From Petunia secreta (lineage: Eukaryota > Streptophyta > Magnoliopsida > Solanales > Solanaceae): a DNA stretch of 64,000 nucleotides. This document shows positions 34,032 to 45,027 of the stretch, in pieces. The stretch spans positions 10,186,001 through 10,250,000 of the forward strand of contig JARKIP010000017.1 in the NCBI GenBank assembly GCA_029990175.1. The letters are read 5' to 3'. The stretch's first letter is position 1. Every line of letters starts with the position of its first letter. The notes beneath the pieces are model-generated. The model was not told the origin of the DNA, did not search any database, and worked only from the letters and a program-made list of their open reading frames with translations. The position numbers and the translations under genes are program-made.

Positions 34032-34507
34032 GCATCTATGTCTATTAGAGTGAATACTCATTTATATCTATTGAAAGTAATTACTTATTTATATCTAATG
34101 AAAGCGATCACTGACTTATTGAGGATTTCATTTTATGTTGTTTTAACTAAATAGATAATCTATATTATGATGATTTAACCTTAAATATAAAGCCTTATTA
34201 ATCTAGTCATGTTCTATAATTTCTTTTTACAGTCATATTCATGATAAAAACAATACATATTAAATTATGCACCTATTATAAACTGGACATACAAATTCAT
34301 ATTCGTGACGTAAATTAGATGTTTTTTGCATTGATATTAGGAAATTTTTTTAAAAAACCGACGGTTTCAAAACTTATCTATAAATACATACATTTTTGTT
34401 AGAAATACATACACACAATCTTACATGTTCCAAGCATGTCTTTTTGTGTTTGTTATGGATGCATTAGTTCTAATACATCGGTTACATTTTTTTAGAGATA
34501 TTAGAAC
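34032..34507 (+). repeat. Rest of 364-bp repeat unit 2 and host flank of D
   Basis: 34032-34342 completes unit 2. The next stretch contains 'tctataaatacatac' and 'tacacacaat', which also occur in the promoter of the small gene at 25866, and ends in the TSD agaac of element D. No gene is supported. Confidence 0.65.
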
Positions 34508-35331
34508 TGATGCAGTGCAAATCGAGCCAAGACACCAACCATCAAGAACCAAGCTTGAGAGCACAAGGATTGCGAGTCAAGGTCTCCTGGGGCGACTTGA
34601 AGATCATGCATCGGAGCACCTAAGAAGGAGGAGCGCCCAGCTCAGCCAGGAGGAGCGCCCAGCTCCTAGGAGGAGCACCCAGACTCCTCAGGTTTCAGGC
34701 AGAGCACCTGAGTTCTAGGCGGAGCGCCTAGATTACTGTTGGTCCAGGCGGAGCGCCTGAGTTCTACGCGGAGCGCCCAGGGTGGAGCGCCCAGCTCTAG
34801 GAGGAGTGCCCAGTTTTCAAAGGGTTCAGGTGGAGCGCCCAGATTCCAGGCGGAGCGCCCAACGCTGAAGCCATCTTGAATTTTTGGAGTGAAGTTCCTA
34901 TTTTGCCCTTAAGTGGCTTGTATGTATTAATTAGCTTTGGGGGCATTTTAGAAATTTCACCTAGCCTTATGAAAAACTATAAATAGGAACACTTAGCCAT
35001 TTCTTCCATTAGCTAGCTTTGAGTATAGAAATTGAGAGAGAACGAGAAAGGCCGAGCCTTCGAGTTCGAAGCGGATCGCTTGGTGAATCTTGTACGACTT
35101 GATAACCTACGGAGATTCATCACTAGTATGAATTCCTTGTAATGTTCGAGTTTCATTTCTCCCATTTTGGATATTTAATTCATGTCTTCAATTCATTTAT
35201 ACGTTCTTTCTTCTCGTTTCTTGACTCCCCAATCCTTGTTTCCCGATATCTTTGATATCAACTATCTTGTGTTTTATCGCTTCCGCATTGTTTGTATCGT
35301 ATTTAGCTTCCGCGTATTTTCCCATGTATCA
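34508..35331 (+). repeat. 5' LTR of element D
   Basis: It starts tgatgcagtg and ends catgtatca. From 34626 to 34863 it has 11 ggcggagcgcc-like units (variants gg(c/a/t)ggagcgcccag). A TATA box (tataaata) lies at about 34978. Confidence 0.93.
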
Positions 35332-35333
35332 GT

Positions 35334-35345
35334 TGGTATCAGAGC
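35334..35345 (+). promoter_or_regulatory. Primer-binding site (tRNA-Met), element D
   Basis: tggtatcagagc, two bases after the LTR. Confidence 0.92.
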
Positions 35346-36254
35346 AAGGCTCGGGTTATGTTCTACAAACCCCCGTTCCTTGTTTCATATGTTAGTATTG
35401 TTGTTGTGTTGTTCTTGTTGTTCTTGAAAAAGAAGAAAACAAAAAAATTGAAAAACTAGAAAACTTGAAGAAAATTTTGTAGATCGAGTTGGAATCATAT
35501 CCCCAAGTGTTAAAAAGTATTGGGGTTTGTTCCTTATGGTATTTCCGTCGTTCTGATACCCATATATCGTGTTTTGGTGTTACGAATCGTCGTTTTAAAT
35601 CGAAGCTTGTTGTTGTTGTTTGGGGTTGAAAAACTATTGGGTATTGTTTAAAATAGTTGTATACACCATTGGGTATAATTGATTTTGTGTATCGGGTTGA
35701 AATCGAACCAAAAAGTTGGCCAAAATCACCAAAAACCCGTTGTGAAAAATGCTGAAAATCGCGTCCAGGCGGAGCGCCTAAGCATGGGCGGACCGCCCAC
35801 TTGTTTGGGTAGAGGGGTGAGGTAGGCGGAGCGCCTAGCCTTGGGGCGGAGCGCCCACCTTCACTGGGCGGAGCGCCCACCCCTGTTTGGGTGCGGAATT
35901 GTTCCGTTTGGTTTCTTTTTGTGTTCCGTTGGTTTCCTAACTTCTTGGTTAGTGTTTCTAGGGTAATTGGCCTACTCCATTAACACTAATCCTTGGGCGT
36001 ATTAGGACACTCGTGCGTAGAGGAGATTAGAATTCAAAGAAGAGTCGTAGAACTCCTTTTTGCCTCAAGTGCGCACTTTAAATAGTCGTCCGTACATCGA
36101 GTCTCATTAAATCCATTCCAAACTTTGACTTGGACATACTAGTTGTGATCACCTTGGTTCCCAAGTTGTAAGGCCTCGCCTTTGAGTGTTCATATATCGA
36201 GTGAAACACGTGAGGGAGTGACTTTTGGGAGGTTAATCTTGTGGTGTTGCGACA
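35346..36254 (+). other. 5' leader of element D
   Basis: Untranslated. At 35765-35882 it has five units of the LTR motif (ggcggagcgcc, ggcggaccgcc). E's leader has gcgatcg-type motifs at the equivalent place. Confidence 0.8.
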
Positions 36255-38971
36255 ATGTCGGATAATGATGATGGAGTAGATTATGGCTCTTGTGGGGATG
36301 ATGCGAGTTGTTATGACTCGTATGGTGATGGTGGAGACTATGGTTCCTACGATGGTGATGATGGGCATTGCTATGATGATTCGGGGAACTATGGCTCATA
36401 TGAAGATGAAGCGGCTCACTATGTTGATCGTGAGGTTGAAGAAGACTATGAAGCTCATGAAGATGAATGTGTTGATCCTTATGCTTCTAGTCAAGAAAAT
36501 GAAGATGGTGACGCTTCAAGGTACATAGATCCTACTTACTCTACTTGTGATGAATATGAGCATGATAGTGACATAGAGGGAATAGATGATGAAGTTGATT
36601 ATACGCATTATTCTTATGCAACTTCTCTTAGTGTTGCTAACGGTGTGCAAGGGAGTAGTAGAGGACCTTCCATTAGTATGGGAGGTGGTGGTGGTTGTTC
36701 CGTGGGAAAGAAGAAGCTTGCATTTTCTAGGTACGCTAAGCGACCTAATGTTTCTAATTCCCATGAGGAGGTTGGTATGATAGATGGTGTTGCTTTTGCT
36801 ACAAAGGGGTTATATGCCGTGAGGGGCGTGGATGGTTGTAGTAGGAGTAGTACTATGGGCTATGGAACCAAGGCGAGAGGCACTTATGGGTTTCATGGCA
36901 AGGTTCCTTGCTCGACTTCCAACAACATTTCTAATGTTGGGAGAGTGACGGGAAGTGGAGATTGTACTAGTGGTGTTGCCACGGGTGGAGGGATAAGGAA
37001 GACCCAAGTTGTCGGAGTTGACACTTGTGGGCATTCAAGTTCTCACTTGGATGCCAATCTACAAAACTTGGGTAGACGTAGGTTCGTTGTTGAGGTAGAT
37101 GGTATTGGAGGATAGTTGCTCAAGATTGGTGATACCGATGCCAATTGTATTAGCACCTCTTTGGTTGATAGGCTTAGGATACCATGCCATAAGCTAGAAC
37201 ATCCTTATGAGTATGATGGAGTGTGGGTTTCTAAGGAGGCTCGGGTACTCATATCTCATAGGAACTATAAATGCTATGTGTGGTGTGATGTGTATCCCAT
37301 GCGTCATGTTGATGTGTGGATAGGTGACCGGTGGTTGGAGGGGAAGAGGATGCAATATAGTGTGGTGAAGGATGCGTACCTTGTGGGCATAGGGCAAAGA
37401 GTTTATGACTTTGTACCTTACCGGGCGAAGAGCCTAGTGCCTACTAGTGCACCTTCTTTGGCTAGACAAAGGAGCAAGGATCAAGAACTTCATTCCATGG
37501 GCAATAATGTGCAAACAAGAAGTCCTACAAACACAAGCAATAGTGGGACTAGTTCTACAAATGTGTTGACAAATGTCAACAAGGTGAGCCCGAAGCCACT
37601 TCCAAAGCCGAGTGGTTCACCAATGAAGAAGAAGGAGACATCAAGTGATGAGTCTACAAGTCTTAGATTCCGGGTTGATGTAAAATGTCCACCTACTCCG
37701 GCCATGGGTATTCTTGGGCCTCGTCCCAATTCACCCGAATTTGAGAGACAAAAGATAGAGAGGAGTAAGGGAGCAACCGGTGACAACTCTCGAGTGGAAA
37801 AAGGAGAGGTCGTGTTGAGTGATGTGAGTGGGTTGTCACCAATCGAATCTACAACCGACCTTGGAAAAAAATGAGGGAAAACAAAGAGGGAAAAAGAAAA
37901 ATTGAGAGTGAGGACACCCCTTATTCTAACCTTAACCCTTTATCTTTTTCTTCTATGTGCTTGAATTCTTTTGTAGGAATTCTTGGAGGCAAACCGATGG
38001 AGCCTCAACCATGTTCCAAGATGGAAAGACAAGGTGAAGGCGATGCCAAATGTGAGCTACAAGGTGAAGGAACTACCCATGATGCTTCAAGTAAATTGAG
38101 TGAGCCCGAGTGCGACTCAAAGGTATGTGTTAGTTCTTCTATCCTTAAGCATGATACTTCCTTGTCATGTGATGTTGCTTGTGATAACTCCACGCTAGTT
38201 GATGATATGTATGATTAGAATGCATTTGCAACTAGTGTAGAGCCTTTGGGTCAACTCGTGTGTGATAATGAACCACTAGTTAAGAGGATTGAAAAGCCAC
38301 ATCATGATGTGAGCTTGATTTTCATTGAACCTCTCTTTAGTGAAAATGTTAAAGTTGACCTTATTTGTGAACCTTGTTATGACACCCCACCCATGTTTGA
38401 TAAAGGAGAAGATGAATTTCATGATTATCCTATTCTTCCCTTTGATTGTTTATTTGATAGTGGTGGTTTCTTGTGTCGTAGTGTGGAAGGTTGTAACCTT
38501 GAGGAGTCTCTTGAGAATGAGATAGATCGACTTGTGTTTGATGACTCCTCAAGTTTAGATGTGGTCTCTAGTTTGAGAAGTTCACCTTTGCTTGCTAATG
38601 AACTTGAGAAGTGTGCCTATACTAATCCTTTGTATGAGGGCAACTTCAATGAAAATGGTGAATTTTACCAAACTAGAGTAGAGTGTGAGTTTGCGCCTCC
38701 ATGGATTGGAATGCTTAACTCTATAGATAATCCTTTGTTTAAGACCTCTCTTGGGAGTTTGTCTAGCGGCGAGGGTTGTCTTGGAGGGAAATTTAGAGGT
38801 GAGGAGGAACCTCTTGGTGTGTGTGAGAGTGCTCTAAAGAAGGGGAGTGGGGTATTTGATGTTAGTTGTCGCTTGAACTATTTTAGTCACTCCATCCCAT
38901 ATGTTGATCACACCTTGAGTGTTGAACATGCCAAAGCCAATGTGTCACATTGCGATAATATTGATTTGAAG
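36255..38971 (+). pseudogene. Long ORF of element D, main part
   Basis: Starts at 'MSDNDDGVDYGSCGDD' (36255). Domain order: an Asp/Tyr/Gly-rich acidic region with a 'DYGSY' repeat (codons 1-115); a Gly/Ser-rich stretch; a retropepsin-like fold from 37116 ('LLKIGDTDANCISTSLVDRL', 'CDVYPMRHVDVWIGDRWL') in which the D-S-G motif is D-T-D; a Ser/Pro/Lys linker; then the unknown domain with 'CEPCYDTPPMFDKGEDEF', 'FAPPWIGM' and 'LKKGSGVFDVSCRLNYFSH'. Breaks: TAG at 37113, a one-base loss in an A-run near 37866-37872, and TAG near 38216. The frame is cut at 38971 by E and resumes at 44709. It is homologous to E's ORF throughout. Function unknown. Confidence 0.8.
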
Positions 38972-39794
38972 TGATGCTACGTAAAACGAGCGGAAGCTAA
39001 ACACGATACAAATATGCGGAAGCGATAAAACACAAGAGAGATGATATCAATGATATCGGGAAACAAGGATTGGGGAGTCAAGAAACGAGAAGAAAGAACG
39101 GATAAATTATAATTCAAGACATGAATTTAATTATCCAAAAGGGAGAATGAAACTCGAACCTTACAAGGAATTCCCGCTAGTGGTGAATCTCCATAGATTC
39201 CAAGTTGATGAGATACTTGAAGCCTCGGGCTTCGGACTAGAAAGGCTCGGCCTTCTCTAATTCTCTCTTCTCTCTATTCAATTCAAGGTAAAACTAACTA
39301 ATGAAATGAGCTAATGTGCTATTTATACATTTACAATGATAAATGGACAAAATTGCCCCCGAAGCTGATTCTGGCCCGCTGCTCCACATTATCCCTTCGC
39401 AATCGCGTAAGGGAGGACGCCATCGCGCAGGCACCTCGTCAAAGCATCGCGATCGCGCCAAGGGGCTCGCGATCGCGCAGGTCTCCAGCATTCCTCAGCT
39501 TCGCCTTCGCGTGCAATGGTGCGCTGTCGCGCAGGGCAATCAACTACTCTTCACGATCGCGCAGGAGAGGTCGCGATCGCACAGAGCAAATCTTCTTCGG
39601 CAGGCAATGAGCTCCCAGTGTGCTCCCCTGAATTGACCTGTTTTGTGCTGCCCTGTTTCCTGCACTGTTTTCCTCCGTCGTTGGCGCTCCAATGCATGAT
39701 CTTCAAGATGTCTCCGGAGGCCTTGACTTGTATCCCTTGTGCTCTCGAGCTTGGCTTTTGATAGTTGTCGTTTAGGCCGATTTATATTGCATCA
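38972..39794 (-). repeat. 3' LTR of element E
   Basis: Ends TGATGC...GCATCA. It carries cgcgatcgcg-type palindromes and relatives (39398-39590) where D has ggcggagcgcc. A - strand TATA box lies near 39329. Open frames across this array are not genes. Confidence 0.93.
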
Positions 39795-39830
39795 TCCTCC
39801 CCTTCTTGAAAGGATTTCGTCCGCGAAATC
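39795..39830 (-). promoter_or_regulatory. Polypurine tract of element E
   Basis: On the - strand aagaaggggagga directly precedes the LTR, in the same 'ggacgaaatcctttc' context as in D. Confidence 0.8.
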
Positions 39831-39879
39831 GAACCATCAAAACCTACAATCAAAGCAAGCACAACCAAAATTTCCTACT

Positions 39880-42777
39880 TCACAAGAGGGTTAGCTTAAC
39901 AAGAAAGAGTGCAAGGTGTGTGAAAAACACACTCTTGTGATAGAGCCAAGCATCAACACCTAATAAAAAGTGTATGTCCCTAAAGGAGACAACAAGGTCT
40001 TGGCTCGACAAGAACAAGCACCCAAGTTCAAAACAAGCAAAGAGATCAAAGTCATGCAACATGTAGCAATCAAATGTCCTATGACCCCTAAGCTTACCAT
40101 CAACACACCAAGCCTTCAAGTCAAGTTTATCACAATGTGACACATTGGCTTTGGCATGCCCAACACTCAAGGTGTGCTCAACACATGGGATGGAGTAAGT
40201 AAAATAGCTCAACTCACAACTAACATCGACTACTCCACTCCCCTTCTTAAAAGCATTCTTACCTATACCGAGAGGTTCCTCCTCACCTCCAAATGTTCCT
40301 CCAAGACAACCCTCGCCACTAGTAAAACTCCCAAGGGAGGTCTCAAACAACGGATTATCTATAGAGTTAGGCATTCCGATCCAAGGAGGTTCAAACTCAT
40401 ACTCTACTCTAGTTTGATACAATTCACCATTTTCATTGAAGTTGCTCTCATACAAAGGATTAGTATAGGCACACTTCTCAAGTTCATTGGCAAGCAAAGG
40501 TGAAGTTCTCAAACTAGAGGCAACATCGACACTTGAGGAGTCATCGAACATAAGTCGATCTATCTCATTCTCAAGAGACTCCTCAAGGTTACAACCTTCC
40601 TCACTACGACACAAGATACCATCGCAAGAAAATAAGCAATCAAAGGGAAGAATAGGATAATCATGTAATTCATCTTCTCCTTTATCAAACATGGGCGGGG
40701 TGTCATAACAAGGGTCACAAACAAGGTCAACTTCAACATTTCCACTAAAGAGAGGTTTAATGAAAACCGAGCTCACATCATGATGTGGCTTTTCAATCCT
40801 CTCAACTAATGGTTTATTTACACACACAAGTTGACCCAAAGGCTCTATACTAGTTGCAAACACATTATACTCATGCAAATCATCAACTAGTATTGAATTT
40901 TCACAAATAAGATCACAAGACAAGGAAATATCATGCTCAAGGGAGGAAGGACTATCACCTACCTTTGAAGTGTAATGAATGTCTCCACCTTGTAGCTCAC
41001 AATCGGCATCTCCTTCACCTTGTCTCTCCATCTCGAAACATGGTTGAGGCTCCATTGGTTTGCCTCCAAGAATCCCTACACAAGAATTCAAACACATAGA
41101 AGAAAAAGATAAAGGGTTAAGGTTAGAATAAGGGGTGCCCTCACTCTCAATTTTTCTTTATCCCTCTTTCTTTTCCCTCATTTTTTTTCTAAGGTCGGGT
41201 GTAGATTCGGGTGGTGACAACCCACTCACATCACTCAACACAACCTCTCATTTTTTCACTCGAGAGTTGTAACCGGTCGCTCCCTTACTCCTCTCTATCT
41301 TTTGTCTCTCAAATTCAGGCGAATTGGGACGAGGCCCAAGAATACCCATAGCCGGAGTAGGTGGACCTTTCACGTCAACCCGGAATCTAGGACTAGGAGA
41401 CTCATCACTTGATGTCTCCTTTTTCTTTGTTGGTGAACCACTCGGCTTTGGAAGTGGCTTCGGGCTCACCTTGTTGATATTTGCCAACTCTTTTGTAGCA
41501 CTAGTCCCACCATTGCTTGTGTTTGTAGGACTTCTTGTTTGCACATTGTTGCCCATGGAATGAAGTTCTCGATCCTTGCTCCCTTGCCTAGCCAAAGAAG
41601 GTGCACTAGTAGGCACTTGGCTCTTCGCCCGGTAAGGCACAAAGTTATAAACTCTTTGCCCTACGCCCACAAGATACGCATCCTTCACCACACTATATTG
41701 CACCCTCTTCCTCTCCAACCACGACTCACCTATCCACACATCAACATGACACATGGGATACACGTCACACCACACATAGCATTTATAACTCTCATGAGAT
41801 ATGAGTACCCGAGCCTCCTTAGAAACCCACACTCCCTCATACTCATAAGGATGCTCTAGCTTATGGCATGGTATCCTAAGCCTATCAACCGACGAGGTGC
41901 TAATACAATTGGCATCGGTATCACCAATCTTGAGCAAGTACCCTCCAATACAATCTACCCCAACAACGAACCTACGCCTACCCAAGTCTTGCACATTGGC
42001 ATCCAAATAAGAATTTGGACGCCCACAAGTGTCAACACCAACAACTTGGCTCTTCCTTATCCCTCCACTAGTGGCAATACCACTAGAACAACCTCCACTT
42101 CCCGTCACTCTCCCAACATTAGCAATATTGTTGGAAGTCAAGGAAGGAACCGTGCCATGGAACCCATAAGTGCCTCTCGCCTTGGTTCCATAGCCCATAG
42201 TACTACTCCTACTACAACCATCCACGCCCTCACGGCATTCAACCCTTTTGTAGCAAAAGCAACACCATCTATCATACCAACCTCCACATGGGAATTAGAA
42301 GCATTAGGCCGCTTAGCGTCTTCTTCTTTCCCAAGGAACAACTACCACCACCTCCCATACTAATGGAAGGTCCTCCACTACTCCCTTGTAGTCCATTAGC
42401 AACACCAAGAGAAGATGCATAAGAGCAATTCATATACTCAACATCATCATCAACTCTATCTATGTCACTATCATGCTCTAATTCATCACAAGTAGAGTAA
42501 GTAGGATCAATGTACCTTGAAGCGTCACCATCTTCGATTTCTTGACTAGAAGCATAGGCATCATCACAATCATCATCACAAGCCTCATAGTCTTCATCAA
42601 TCTCACGATCATCATGGTGAACCGCTTCATCAACATAGGAGCCATGGTTTCCATCATCATAGTAATGACCATCATCCTCACCATAGGAACCATAGTCTCC
42701 ACCATCACCATACGAGTCATAACAACTCGCATCATCCCCACAAGAGCCATAATCACTCCATCATCATTATCCGACAT
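39880..42777 (-). pseudogene. Long ORF of element E
   Basis: About 966 codons in the same order as D: acidic Asp/Tyr-rich start (Met at 42777), retropepsin-like region ('LLKIGDTDANCISTSSVDRL' near 41950, again D-T-D), Ser/Pro linker ('PKPLPKPSGSPTKKKE'), then the unknown domain in 41097-39880 with 'CDPCYDTPPMFDKGEDEL', 'FEPPWIGM' and 'FKKGSGVVDVSCELSYF'. The C-terminal module has 'AWCVDGKLRGHRTFD' and 'VDAWLYHKSVFF'. Breaks: a frameshift after codon 8, frame changes near 42340 and 42220, a stop at 41248 and a stop near 41150. The 405-codon C-terminal half is uninterrupted. Function unknown. Confidence 0.82.
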
Positions 42778-43866
42778 TGTCGCAACACCACAAGATTAAC
42801 CTCCCAAAAGTCACTCCCTCACGTGTATCACTCAATATATGTACACTCAAGAGCGAGGCCTTATCAACTTGGGAACCAAGGTAATCACAACTAGTATGTC
42901 CAAGTTAAAGTTCGGAATGGAATTAATGAGACTCGATGTACGGACGGCTATTTAAAGCGCGCACTTTGAGGCCAAAAGGAGTTCTACGACTCTTTTTTTA
43001 ATTCTAATCTCCTCTACGCACGAATACCTAATACGCTAAAGGATTAGTGTCTTTCAAGTAGGCCAATTACCTTCAAAACACTAACCAAGAGGTATGGAAG
43101 AAAACGGGACACAAAAGATTTGACTCGAATTGGCACCAAATGGATTTGGAATCGGATGAAATTTCTTTTGTGATCTAGAAACTCATCATATTTAATGAAC
43201 CAATTAGAGTCATGATGTTTGGAAATTGTTCGGAAGCCGTCGCGAACGTTCTGTCCCAAAACTGGAATTCTGGAATTGTTTTTGTTCTTCGCTATCGCGA
43301 CCAGACGCGCGCGATCGTGAAGGGTTAAATTTTTAAAAAATAAATTTGCTCTTCGCAATCGGAGAATTGCTCTTCGCGATCGTGAAGGGTTAATTTCTGC
43401 AATTTTCACAGCAGCTCAAAAACGGGTTTTTGGCGATTTTGGTCAAATTTTTGGCTCGATTTCAACCCGATACACAAAACCAACAATACCCAAAGGTGTA
43501 TAAAACTAATATCATCAATCCCCAATAGTTTTTCAACCCCAATCAACAACAACAAGCTTCGATTCAAGATTGAAGCGTTTTCAAGAATTTTTAAACTTTT
43601 GGATTTTGATTTTCGAAATTTTTGAATCGTAACACCAAAACATGAGATATGGGTATCAAAACGACGGGAATACAATAAGGAACAAACCCCAATACTTTTT
43701 AACACTCGGGGATTCGTATCCAACCCGCTCGACCAAATTTTGTCAAGTTTTCTAGTTTTTTAATTTTTTGTTTTTCTTCAATTTTTCAAGAACAAACAAC
43801 AACACAATAACGATACTAGCACGTTGAACAAGGAACGGGGGTTTGTAAGAACATAACTCGAGCCTT
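42778..43866 (-). other. 5' leader of element E
   Basis: Untranslated. At 43280-43390 it has cttcgc(g/a)atcg, gcgatcgtgaag and similar units, matching the motif type of E's own LTR. No gene is seen. Confidence 0.8.
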
Positions 43867-43878
43867 GCTCTGATACCA
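43867..43878 (-). promoter_or_regulatory. Primer-binding site (tRNA-Met), element E
   Basis: gctctgatacca on the + strand, two bases from the LTR at 43881. Confidence 0.92.
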
Positions 43879-43880
43879 AC

Positions 43881-44703
43881 TGATGCTACGTAAAATGAGC
43901 GAAAGCTAAACACGATACAAATATGCGGAAGCGATAAAACACAAGATAGATGATATCAATGATATCGGGAAACAACGATTGGGGAGTCAAGAAATGAGAA
44001 GAAGGAACAGATAAATTATAATTCAAGACATGAATTTAATTATCCAAAAGGGAGACTGAAACTCGAACCATACAAGGAATTCACGCTAGTGGTGAATCTC
44101 CATAGATTCCAAGTCGATGAGATACTTGAAGCCTCGGGCTTCGGACTAGAAAGGCTCGGCCTTCTCTAATTCTCTCTTCTCTCTATTCAATTCAAGGTAA
44201 AACTAACTAATGAAATGAGCTAATGTGCTATTTATACATTTACAATGATAAATGGACAAAATTGCCCCTGAAGCTGATTCTGGTCCGCTGCTCCACATTA
44301 TCCCTTCGCAATCGCGCAAGGGAGGACGCCATCGCGCAGGCACCTCGTCAAAGCATCGCGATCGCGCCAAGGGGCTCCCGATCGCGCAGGTCTCCAGCAT
44401 TCCTCAGCTTCGCCTTCGCGTGAAGTGGTGCGCTGTCGCGCAGGGCAATCAACTATTCTTCGCGATCGCGTAAGTGAGGTCGCGATCGCGCAGAGCAAAT
44501 CTTCTTCGGCAGGCAGTGAGCTCCCAGTGTGCTCCCCTATTTTGCCCTGTTTTGTGCTGCCCTGTTTCCTGCACTGTTTTCCTCCATCGTTGGCGCTCCA
44601 ATCCATGATCTTCAAGATGTCTCCGGAGGCCTTGACTCGTATCCCTTGTGCTCTCGAGCTTGGCTTTTGATGGCTGTCGTTTTGGCCGATTTATATTGCA
44701 TTA
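43881..44703 (-). repeat. 5' LTR of element E
   Basis: Same length as the other copy, with the gcgatcgc array at about 44307-44500. The outer end reads gcatta rather than gcatca. Confidence 0.93.
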
Positions 44704-44708
44704 TGAAG

Positions 44709-44942
44709 GCTTGGTGTGTGGGTCATAAGCTTAGGGATTATAGGGAATTTGATTGCTACATATTGCATGACCTTGATCTCTTTGCATGTTTTGAGAATGA
44801 GTGCTTGTTCTTGTTGAGCCAAGAATTTATTGTTTCCTTTGGGAACATACGCTTTTTAATTGGTATTGATGCTTGGCTCTACCACAAGAGTGTGTTTTCC
44901 ACACCACTTGCACTTATTCTTGTTATGCTCACCTACTTGTGA
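44709..44942 (+). pseudogene. Long ORF of element D, C-terminal module
   Basis: 77 codons that continue the frame cut at 38971. It starts 'AWCVGHKLRDYREFD' and ends with 'IDAWLYHKSVFSTPLA' and a hydrophobic tail. It corresponds to the last part of E's ORF and to the module duplicated in C. The strong hydrophobic end could be a membrane segment or a buried helix. Confidence 0.85.
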
Positions 44943-45027
44943 AGTAGGAAACTTTTGTTGTGCTTGTTTTGAATGTAGGTTTTGATGGTTTGATTTCGAG
45001 GATGAAATCCTTTCAAGAAGGGGAGGA
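44943..45027 (+). promoter_or_regulatory. 3' untranslated part and polypurine tract of D
   Basis: The purine run aagaaggggagga precedes the LTR at 45028. The surrounding sequence would read 'MKSFQEGEDD' in one frame, like the end of pol in autonomous relatives, which supports derivation from such an element. Confidence 0.8.

Larger units (their letters stand above)
38972..44703 (-). mobile_element. Non-autonomous LTR retrotransposon E, inserted in D's ORF
   Basis: 5732 bp, perfect TSD tgaag (38967-38971 and 44704-44708), two 823-bp LTRs. Removing E and one TSD lets D's ORF read on directly. E encodes the same long ORF as D but on the opposite strand. The LTRs differ at about 11 sites in the first 245 bases, about 4.5%. 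Confidence 0.95.

Noticed and set aside
34620..34865. CRISPR-like look of repeated ggcggagcgcc with short spacers
   Set aside because: Units are only about 11 bases, degenerate, unevenly spaced, and lie in the LTR of a plant retrotransposon. There are no cas genes.
36078..36399. His/Ser-rich and Ile/Thr-rich frames on the - strand
   Set aside because: They are antisense to the Asp/Tyr/Gly-rich start of D's ORF and mirror its repeats.
42542..42799. + strand frame rich in Ile and Thr
   Set aside because: It is antisense to the start of E's ORF.
44360..44490. gcgatcgc octamers resembling the HIP1 palindrome of cyanobacteria
   Set aside because: All copies lie in LTRs or leaders of E-like elements with clear plant LTR features. 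Contamination or plastid origin is not supported.
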